Positions 57,244 to 64,000 of a DNA stretch of 64,000 nucleotides are shown here, in pieces. A model generated the notes under the pieces. The model saw only the letters and a list, made by a program, of their open reading frames with translations. It ran no database searches and was not told the origin of the DNA. Positions within the stretch are counted from its first letter, which is position 1. Each line of letters starts with the position of its first letter. This stretch comes from Desulfovibrio sp. (GTDB lineage: Bacteria > Desulfobacterota > Desulfovibrionia > Desulfovibrionales > Desulfovibrionaceae). The stretch is taken from assembly GCA_031288535.1 (NCBI GenBank), contig JAITRF010000034.1, forward strand, positions 1 to 64,000, written 5' to 3'. Position numbers and translations under genes: made by a program.

Positions 57244-58332
57244 CTATAAGCGTACAGGGCACTGGACCCGCCCGGCTTCTTCCAAAATCCGTCCGGCGTC
57301 CTCCAGGGAGAGTTCGAATCCGGTCCAGAGACGGAATTGCGCAACGGCTTGGGCGGCGAAAAATCTTGTTCCGTCCAGGCAGGCCAGTTCCCGCTCCTGC
57401 GCCGCCGCGAGAAATGGGGTCAGGCGGGGGGCATACACCAGATCATAAACCAGGGAAGGGGCGGCCGTGTCCTTGTCGGCCCGTGACCTTCCCCCCTCTT
57501 TTCGGCAAAGCATGGCGAAAGCCTCATCGGGGAGCGGATTTTTACCCGGATGCGCGCCCTGCATGCCGAGCGGCGTCGTATTGACCACCAGCACTCCCTG
57601 TTCCCCGTTCAGGGCTGAAACCCGATCTTCCCAGGCCAGGGCCGAAACCCTCGTTGCCTTCTCCCAGGGCAGGGCGGCCAGCAACTCGCGCGCCTTTTCC
57701 GGACGGCGGGCCGCTACGCTGACCTTTGCAAAATTCATTTCCCGCAAGCCGGCCAGCACGGCGCGGGCAGCCCCGCCGGCCCCGAGGACCAGGGCTTCTG
57801 CCGGGAGTTCAGCCTTGGTCGCGTACTCGCGCAGCGGCAAAAGAAATCCGGCTATATCCGTATTGTCCCCAAAGGCCCCTCCCCTGGCGAAAAGCACGGT
57901 ATTCACAGCCCCGGCCAGGCGAGCCCGGTCGCTGATCCGGTCCAGGAAAGGGAGCACGTGCTCCTTGTAGGGAATGGTCACGCTCAACCCCGCCAGCGGC
58001 AGGGCGCGCGCGGCCTGGAAAAATTCCGGCAGATCCTCTTTTTGTCTTTCAAAAAGACAGTACACGCCGGGGTAGCCGGCGCGGACGAAAGCCAGATTGT
58101 GAAAAGCCGGGCTTAAGCTGTGGCCCACGGGATACCCGAGAATTCCGTAGAGATGCCTGGGTTTCAAGGGGAAGCCGGGTATGCCGTCGGGATGCATATC
58201 CGTGTCGCCGGGGCAGGTGTCGGCATGGCCGGGATATGTGCCAGCGTTACCAGGGCGGATGTCAGCGCCGCCGGAACTGATGTTTGCCGCGCCGGGACGG
58301 GCTTTAGCGCCGTGGTCGTGCCCTGCGCTCAT
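57244..58332 (-). CDS. aroE: Shikimate dehydrogenase with unusual repetitive N-terminal extension
   Basis: YGILGYPVGHSLSPAFHNLAF, NTDIAGFLLPL, LGAGGAARAVL; ATGA overlap with hisG. Confidence 0.9.
   Translation of the reverse strand: MSAGHDHGAKARPGAANISSGGADIRPGNAGTYPGHADTCPGDTDMHPDGIPGFPLKPRHLYGILGYPVGHSLSPAFHNLAFVRAGYPGVYCLFERQKEDLPEFFQAARALPLAGLSVTIPYKEHVLPFLDRISDRARLAGAVNTVLFARGGAFGDNTDIAGFLLPLREYATKAELPAEALVLGAGGAARAVLAGLREMNFAKVSVAARRPEKARELLAALPWEKATRVSALAWEDRVSALNGEQGVLVVNTTPLGMQGAHPGKNPLPDEAFAMLCRKEGGRSRADKDTAAPSLVYDLVYAPRLTPFLAAAQERELACLDGTRFFAAQAVAQFRLWTGFELSLEDAGRILEEAGRVQCPVRL
58180..58263 (-). repeat. Degenerate in-frame 21-bp tandem repeat (4 units) in the aroE 5' coding region
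   Basis: GACATCCGCCCTGGTAACGCT / GGCACATATCCCGGCCATGCC / GACACCTGCCCCGGCGACACG / GATATGCATCCCGACGGCATA. Confidence 0.6.
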
Positions 58333-59207
58333 ATCACCTTGTTCAGGGAGTATTCTATGATGCCCTGGGCTCCGGCCTCCACCAACCTGGGGATGAGTTC
58401 CCTCACTACGCTGGTTTCAATCACTATTTCCAGAGAGAGCCAGTCGGAATCGTGCAAGTGCGCGATGGTCGGGGAATTCAGGGAGGGCACGAGGGACAGA
58501 ATTGCGTCCAGCTTGGGCGCCGGGACATTCATCTTGACCCCCACCAGGGATTCAGCCCGCAGGGCGCCTTGCAGGAGCATGGTGATCTGTTCGATTTTTC
58601 TGCGTTTCCAAGGGTCGGCCCAGGCCTCGCGGTTGGCGATCAGCTGGGTGTTGGTAGTCAGGACCTCGTCGATGACGCGCAATCCGTTGGCCCGGATGGT
58701 GGCGCCGGTTTCCGTGACTTCCACTATGGCATCGGCCAGACCTTCTATGACCTTGGCCTCGGTCGCCCCCCAGGAGTAGTTTATGGTCACGGGGATATTG
58801 CGCGCTTCAAAATATTTCCGGGTGAGTCCCATGATTTCCGTGGCAATGCGTTTGCCAGCCAAATCCTCCGGCCTGTGGTAGGGTGAATCCCCGGCGACGG
58901 CCAGAACCCAGCGGGCCGGGCGATTGCTCAGCTTGGAGTAGACCAGATCCGCCGCGACGACCAAATCCGCGCCGCTTTCCATAGCCCAGTCCTTGCCGGT
59001 GAGGCCGGCGTCCAGAATGCCTTCGCCGACGTACATGCCCATTTCCTGCGGACGGCAGAGGCTGATGGAAAGCTCCGGGTCGTTGACCGCCGGAAAATAA
59101 TTGCGGTGCTGCATGGAAATCTTCCATCCGGACCTGGCGAAGAGGGCGAGTGTGGCGTCTTCCAGAGAACCCTTGGGGATAGCCAGTTTCAGAGTTTGCC
59201 CGGACAT
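58329..59207 (-). CDS. hisG: ATP phosphoribosyltransferase (long form)
   Basis: LKLAIPKGSLEDATLALFARSGWKI; DAGLTGKDWAMESGADLVVAADLVYSK. Confidence 0.95.
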   Translation of the reverse strand: MSGQTLKLAIPKGSLEDATLALFARSGWKISMQHRNYFPAVNDPELSISLCRPQEMGMYVGEGILDAGLTGKDWAMESGADLVVAADLVYSKLSNRPARWVLAVAGDSPYHRPEDLAGKRIATEIMGLTRKYFEARNIPVTINYSWGATEAKVIEGLADAIVEVTETGATIRANGLRVIDEVLTTNTQLIANREAWADPWKRRKIEQITMLLQGALRAESLVGVKMNVPAPKLDAILSLVPSLNSPTIAHLHDSDWLSLEIVIETSVVRELIPRLVEAGAQGIIEYSLNKVI

Positions 59208-59605
59208 TATTTATAGACCTCCTCAGGGTCGAAGACCAAGGGCGAGCAGAAGGCGACGCTTCCGCTTCGCAGTTCGCGGAAAAAACAGCTCCTGTAGCCT
59301 TCATGGCAGGCGGCGCCGCCGATCTGCTCAACACGTAAAAGCAGTGCGTCGCTGTCGCAGTCCAGGCGCGCGGATACCACCTTCTGCACATGCCCGGAGG
59401 TGTCACCCTTGTGCCACAGTGCTTTACGGCTCCGGCTCCAGTAATGCGCCTCCCCGCTCTCCAGGGTTTTTTTCCAGGCATCCTCGTTCATGTAGGCCAG
59501 CATAAGCACTTCGCCGCTTTTATCATCCTGGGCGATCACCGGGATCAGCCCCCCGCCTTTTTCGAAGTCCGGAACGAAACCCACGGCCCCCTCCATGTTC
59601 TTCAT
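59207..59605 (-). CDS. hisI: Phosphoribosyl-AMP cyclohydrolase
   Basis: [44 protein letters not shown]. Confidence 0.96.
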   Translation of the reverse strand: MKNMEGAVGFVPDFEKGGGLIPVIAQDDKSGEVLMLAYMNEDAWKKTLESGEAHYWSRSRKALWHKGDTSGHVQKVVSARLDCDSDALLLRVEQIGGAACHEGYRSCFFRELRSGSVAFCSPLVFDPEEVYK

Positions 59606-59654
59606 ATATCAACTCCTTGTTTTCGGCGAAAATCCGGTTTTCACTCCCGGAAAT

Positions 59655-60725
59655 TCACTCGTCGGCCGCTTCACGCCGCATGAGGTCAATCTCCATTTCC
59701 AAGGCGGCGAGCAACGCCGCGCGATCTCCGCTGACGCTACGGGAAATTTTTCCCTTGCGGAAAATCAGGCCCTTGTCCCGCCCGCCCGCTATGCCGACAT
59801 CGGCCTCGCGCGCTTCTCCCGGACCGTTGACCACGCAACCCATCACGGCCACAGTGAAATGCTCCGCAAGACCCTGCAATTTGTCCTCAACGGCTTCAGC
59901 GAGCCCTATGAGGTCGATTTCCGTGCGTCCGCAGGTCGGGCAGGAGATTATTTCCGGCCCGCGCCGCCTCAGGTTCAGAGCCCCCAGAATATGATAGGCG
60001 GCCGCGACTTCCCGCACCGGGTCGTGCGTGAGCGAAACTCTTATTGTATCCCCAATTCCTTCAGAGAGCAAGATGCCTATGCCCAGTGCCGATTTCACGA
60101 GGCCGCGCGCCAGGGTGCCGGCTTCTGTGACGCCGAGATGCAGGGGATAGGCGCAACGTTTCGCCGCCAGACGGCAGGCGGCTATGGTGCTCATGACGTC
60201 CGAGGATTTCAGGGAGAGCTTGATATCCTCGAAGCCGCGCCGCTCAAGGAACAGCGCGTGGTTGAGCGCGCTCTCCACCATGGCTTCCGGCCCCGGCCCT
60301 CCATAGCGTTTGAGCAGGTTTTTTTCCAGGGAACCGGCGTTTACCCCTATCCTTATGCTGGCCCGGTGCGCCTTGGCGGCGTCTGCTACCCTGGCGAGCC
60401 TTGTTTCTCCGCCGATGTTGCCGGGGTTGATGCGCAGAGCGGCCGCTCCCGCCTCCAGAGAAGAAACGGCGAGGGCGCTGCTGAAATGGATGTCGGCTAT
60501 GACCGGCAGGGGAGAAAGCGCGCAGATGCGGGGCAGGGCGGCGATTGCCCTTTCGTCCGGCACGGCCACGCGCACCAGTTCGCAACCGGCTTCGGCAAGG
60601 CGCCCGATTTGCTCCAGCGTGGCCTCTGCATCGCGGGTATCGGTGTTGGTCATGCTCTGCACTACAACAGGAGCGCCGCCGCCGACCTGAACCCGGCCGA
60701 TATGGATGGCTCTTGTTTCTCTCAT
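59655..60725 (-). CDS. ispG: 4-hydroxy-3-methylbut-2-enyl diphosphate synthase
   Basis: VVVQSMTNTDTRDAEATLEQI, INPGNIGGE, SCPTCGRTEIDL, MGCVVNGPGEAREAD. Confidence 0.97.
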   Translation of the reverse strand: MRETRAIHIGRVQVGGGAPVVVQSMTNTDTRDAEATLEQIGRLAEAGCELVRVAVPDERAIAALPRICALSPLPVIADIHFSSALAVSSLEAGAAALRINPGNIGGETRLARVADAAKAHRASIRIGVNAGSLEKNLLKRYGGPGPEAMVESALNHALFLERRGFEDIKLSLKSSDVMSTIAACRLAAKRCAYPLHLGVTEAGTLARGLVKSALGIGILLSEGIGDTIRVSLTHDPVREVAAAYHILGALNLRRRGPEIISCPTCGRTEIDLIGLAEAVEDKLQGLAEHFTVAVMGCVVNGPGEAREADVGIAGGRDKGLIFRKGKISRSVSGDRAALLAALEMEIDLMRREAADE

Positions 60726-61216
60726 GTCCGTCTTGCGTGGAAAAAATCGCGCAACAGTTTCGCGCACTCGTCTTCCAGCACCCCGCCCAGGCGCCAGACC
60801 CGGTGGTTCAGAAAAGGCAGGTCCAGTCCGTCCAGGCAAGAGTCCACCGCTCCCGCGGCAAAGTCGCGGGCGCCGTAGACCAGGCCGGCCAAGCGGGCAT
60901 GGGGCAGCGCTCCGGCGCACATCAGGCATGGCTCCAGGGTGGAGACAAGAAAACATCCTTCAAGACGGGTGTTTCCGATCCTACGCGCGGCCTGCCGCAG
61001 GGCGAGCATTTCCGCGTGCGCCGTGGGGTCGCGCCGGCCCTCGACCTCATTGCCGGCCCGTCCCGATATGGCGCCGTCCCGGCAGACAAGCAAGGCTCCG
61101 ATTGGCACTTCGCCGCGCCGTCCTGCCGCTTCTGCCTCATACAGGGCTTCGCGCATGAGCTCATCCCAGCCGGAAAATCCGGGCGGCGGAGGCGGGATGA
61201 TGCGATCCGGCGGCAT
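60722..61216 (-). CDS. tadA: tRNA-specific adenosine deaminase
   Basis: VPIGALLV, DPTAHAEMLALRQA, TLEPCLMCAGAL. Confidence 0.95.
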   Translation of the reverse strand: MPPDRIIPPPPPGFSGWDELMREALYEAEAAGRRGEVPIGALLVCRDGAISGRAGNEVEGRRDPTAHAEMLALRQAARRIGNTRLEGCFLVSTLEPCLMCAGALPHARLAGLVYGARDFAAGAVDSCLDGLDLPFLNHRVWRLGGVLEDECAKLLRDFFHARRT

Positions 61217-61236
61217 TGGGTTCGCGATTTACCGGT

Positions 61237-61833
61237 CTACTTGTGTCCGTAACGCAGCACTTCCTCGGGCAGGATGCCAGGGTGGCGCTTGCGCCAGCGG
61301 GCAAGGGCCTCGCGCACCGGCTGGTCGGGGATTTCAAGCTCGAAGCCTATGTCCGGGTGTTCCGGGTTGTCGGCTATGGACCAGGGGTCTATCGTCGTAT
61401 GCATGATCTCCAGTATCCATTGCAAAAGCTGGGTCACCGGCGCCTCGGCCAAGGTGGCCAGCATGACCCGCGCCGTTTCCGCTTCGCGCGGAAAAGGGCA
61501 TTCCCAGACGCGCCGGGCCATGTCCACCAAGTCCAAGGCGGGGGAGGCCATCTCGTCCACTATTTCTTCCAGTTGATCCTGGCTGCCGGAGCCGCATTCG
61601 CAGAGATCCCGCATGGCCTCACGCATGGCCGGGGCGCATTCCTTGAGCATGCGATCAAGGTCCAGGCACAGATCAAAGGGGTTGTCCGAGCCTTCGGCCG
61701 ACAGTTCCTCTCCCCCGGAAAGTTTCAGGGGCGGCTGGGGAATGGGACGGATGAGTATCCCTGCGGCCAGACTGTGCGACAGGGGGCTCAGGGCTTCAGC
61801 CAGATTACGCAGAAACTCGGGGGAAACTCTCAT
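61237..61833 (-). CDS. Conserved-looking hypothetical protein of unknown function
   Basis: 198 aa ORF, good frame, located between tadA and M23 peptidase; no recognised motif. Confidence 0.6.
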   Translation of the reverse strand: MRVSPEFLRNLAEALSPLSHSLAAGILIRPIPQPPLKLSGGEELSAEGSDNPFDLCLDLDRMLKECAPAMREAMRDLCECGSGSQDQLEEIVDEMASPALDLVDMARRVWECPFPREAETARVMLATLAEAPVTQLLQWILEIMHTTIDPWSIADNPEHPDIGFELEIPDQPVREALARWRKRHPGILPEEVLRYGHK

Positions 61834-61843
61834 GGCCCGCGCC

Positions 61844-62752
61844 TCAGTTGAGAATGTAGCGCATGGGATTGACCGGCACTCCGCGCACGTGCACTTCATA
61901 GTGCAGGTGCGGGCCGGTGCTGCGTCCGGTATTGCCCAGGTAGCCGATAACGTCGCCGCGCTGCACATAATCGCTCACGTTTACCGAGGCCTTGGAAAGG
62001 TGAGCGTAGCGGGTGGCTATGCCGTTTCCGTGGTCAATGGTTATGCAGATGCCGTAGGCCCCGTCCGGCCCGGAAAACGTCACCGCCCCCCGCGCCGGGG
62101 CGCGAATCGGAGTACCGATGCGATTTGATATGTCAAGGCCCTGGTGCATGCGCTCGGAACCGGAAAAGGGCGAACGCCGCAGGCCGAACCCTGAGGTCAG
62201 CGTCCCTCGCGCGGGCCAGATTGACGGGGTGGAGAGCAGGGAATCCTTGTTGCTGCGCAAAAGCGTGACGAGAGTCTGCTGTCCGACCTCCTCAAGACTT
62301 ACCGAACCCGAGAGTTCGTCCACCACGCTGTGCAGCCGGCGCATGAAGAGCTCGCGGTGCCTGGCGAGGAGCAGGGGGTTGACCATGTCCCCGGCGCGCG
62401 CCTGGGTTTCCGCGCGCTCCTCGCTATCCTCGGGCGTGTCCTTGTCCACGTTCAGGAGCACGCGCAGTTTGGAGTCGAACAGTTGCACCCGGCGCACGTC
62501 CTTTTCAAGGCTTTCGACCTTGCCCGCAAGGCTCAATATCTGGGCGGTCTGGACGCGCAGGAGCTTTTGCGCGTCGGCCAGCCTGCGGGCCAGTACAGCG
62601 GATTCCGTATAATAACCGAAAAAATACACGGCCGAACCAATTGAGGCGCAAACAAGCAGGAATATGAAAACTCCGAACCAGCCGCGCATGCGCAGCTTGC
62701 GGAAACCGCCTTCCCGATCCTTGAAAATTACTATGTGGTAGTTTTTAAACAA
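61844..62752 (-). CDS. M23 family metallopeptidase (LytM/NlpD-like)
   Basis: MHQGLDISNRIGTPIRAPARGAVTFSG, HGNGIATRYAHLS, GDVIGYLGNTGRSTGPHLHYEVHVRG. Confidence 0.95.
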   Translation of the reverse strand: MFKNYHIVIFKDREGGFRKLRMRGWFGVFIFLLVCASIGSAVYFFGYYTESAVLARRLADAQKLLRVQTAQILSLAGKVESLEKDVRRVQLFDSKLRVLLNVDKDTPEDSEERAETQARAGDMVNPLLLARHRELFMRRLHSVVDELSGSVSLEEVGQQTLVTLLRSNKDSLLSTPSIWPARGTLTSGFGLRRSPFSGSERMHQGLDISNRIGTPIRAPARGAVTFSGPDGAYGICITIDHGNGIATRYAHLSKASVNVSDYVQRGDVIGYLGNTGRSTGPHLHYEVHVRGVPVNPMRYILN

Positions 62753-62764
62753 AGCGGCCCTAAG

Positions 62765-63049
62765 TTAATCAGGCTTGTTATCCTTGCGCCTTTTATCCAG
62801 AAGGGCGCGCGTGAGCCCGGCCAGAAACCCGGCCAAAGCGCCCGTGCCCACCGCTAAGAACATATTGGAACCATAGCCGGAAACGACGTATAATGCGCCG
62901 ACCGCGCCTCCGATCAGGATGCCCCTGGCGAGGCGATCGCCTATGGACACGGCTTTTCCCGGACTGAAGCTGGATGCTGTCTCATTTTCCCATTCTAGCA
63001 ATTTGCCGCCCTGAACACAATGTATATTTTCCCGGCCGCGCTTTTTCAC
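62765..63049 (-). CDS. Small hydrophobic membrane protein (start uncertain)
   Basis: Hydrophobic ILIGGAVGALYVVSGYGSNMFLAVGTGALAGFLAGLTRALL. Confidence 0.5.
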   Translation of the reverse strand: MKKRGRENIHCVQGGKLLEWENETASSFSPGKAVSIGDRLARGILIGGAVGALYVVSGYGSNMFLAVGTGALAGFLAGLTRALLDKRRKDNKPD

Positions 63050-63314
63050 CGGCCCTCTTCAGCTCGCGCGGAGGGAAAACAGACGCGTTCCGGAACCGGA
63101 ATGCGGGTCCCTTGTCCTTGGACCTTTTTTCTTTGGAGCCATTTTTCGTGCGCACGGAGGGAAAATATTCCATTTCTTTAATAATAATGTTTGACGCAGG
63201 ATATAGGGCGAGGTAATATTTTACAAGGAAGTCGGGACCCGGCACGCTTGCTGGTTGCCGTACGGAAAACTGTACATCACCCGCAAGGCCGTTACGCCGC
63301 ATGGCGGCGCGAGT

Positions 63315-63398
63315 CAGCCGGAAACGCGGTTTTCGGCTGAGGTTCCTGCGTTGAAAAGTTTACTTTTCAACGCGCATATCTGTAAACGGAGGTTCACC
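63315..63398 (+). promoter_or_regulatory. Conserved leader element shared with dctQ leader at 32214
   Basis: CAGCCGGAAAC...GTTGAAAAGTTTACTTTTCAAC...ACGGAGG. Confidence 0.6.
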
Positions 63399-63770
63399 AT
63401 GCGCAAGAAGATCCTTGTAGTGGACGACGAACTCCATATCCGCCTGTTGTACCAGGAAGAACTGGAAGGCGGCGAGTATAGCGTTGCGCTCACGGACGGC
63501 CGTACCCCCATAATGGAAGTGATAGCCAAAGAGAAGCCTGATGCCGTGATTCTCGATATAAAGCTCGAGGGCAATCCCTTGACCGGTTTGGATATTCTGC
63601 AGATCATCCGCGCCGCCGACAGCAGTCTGCCGGTGATTTTAAGCACCTCTTACGACAGCTTCCAATACGATCTCAAATCCATAGCCGCCGATGCCTATGT
63701 CGTCAAATCAGTCGATCTGACCATGCTGAAGGACACGATCAAGCGGGTGCTTGCGGGGAAAAAGGCTTGA
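63399..63770 (+). CDS. Stand-alone response regulator receiver protein
   Basis: KKILVVDDELHIRLLYQEELE, DAVILDIKLEG, LSTSYDSF, YVVKSVDL. Confidence 0.92.
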   Translation: MRKKILVVDDELHIRLLYQEELEGGEYSVALTDGRTPIMEVIAKEKPDAVILDIKLEGNPLTGLDILQIIRAADSSLPVILSTSYDSFQYDLKSIAADAYVVKSVDLTMLKDTIKRVLAGKKA

Positions 63771-63794
63771 CGGGTTTATCGCCCACGGTTCACC

Positions 63795-64000
63795 ATGAAT
63801 GAATTCACTGCATCGCTTCTCCATTTCGGGCTGGCTTTCGTGCCAGCCCTTTTCGGTATAATATGCCATGAGGTCGCCCACGGGTACGCCGCCTTCAAAA
63901 TGGGCGACCCCACCGCCAAACACCTGGGCCGGCTTACCTTGAACCCCATAAAACATATAGACCCGATGGGTCTGGGGGTTTTCGTCTTCACGGCGCTGTT
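63795..64000 (+). CDS. M50 family (site-2 protease-like) metallopeptidase, truncated by window end
   Basis: MNEFTASLLHFGLAFVPALFGIICHEVAHGYAAFKMGDPTAKHLGRLTLNPIKHIDPMG. Confidence 0.9.
   Translation, partial: MNEFTASLLHFGLAFVPALFGIICHEVAHGYAAFKMGDPTAKHLGRLTLNPIKHIDPMGLGVFVFTAL

Noticed and set aside
1-64000. Prophage, ICE or IS element within the window
   Set aside because: No integrase, transposase, phage structural gene, att-like repeat or tRNA gene seen; gene content is almost all core metabolism.

Overview
This 64 kb window looks like a GC-rich sulfate/sulfite-reducing deltaproteobacterial chromosome, probably Desulfovibrionaceae. The inference rests on a complete DsrMKJOP cassette preceded by an RsbRD-N-like gene, plus NikR, TRAP and FixABCX genes. 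About 45 protein genes are supported. I saw no rRNA, tRNA, CRISPR array or recognisable transposase. Most of the content is core metabolism: secDF/yajC, dnaK, purL, hisC/G/I, aroE, ispG, tadA, mazG, biotin and folate genes. The most unusual locus is at 1-6751 (minus strand). It is a putative Fur-box-preceded operon of a secreted M16 zinc protease, an ABC ATPase, a permease, a membrane-anchored protein and a TonB-dependent receptor. The receptor carries a 20-bp poly-C tract just after its signal peptide and is out of frame in this sequence (predicted phase OFF). The architecture resembles ferredoxin-piracy (Fus) loci and may be a phase-variable protein/peptide iron-acquisition system. The intergenic DNA is rich in undescribed repeated elements: a ~200 bp dispersed repeat (2 copies), a ~70 bp multi-hairpin element with compensatory stem changes (2 copies), a TCACGCCTG/CAGGCGTGA hairpin (2 copies), two pairs of conserved 5' leaders (secD/cmk and dctQ/response regulator), and a modular REP-like palindrome family. 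Unusual fusions include Cmk-NimA/PNPOx-like, GlpA-GlpB and BioD-BioA. All homology calls come from reading motifs, not from database searches.
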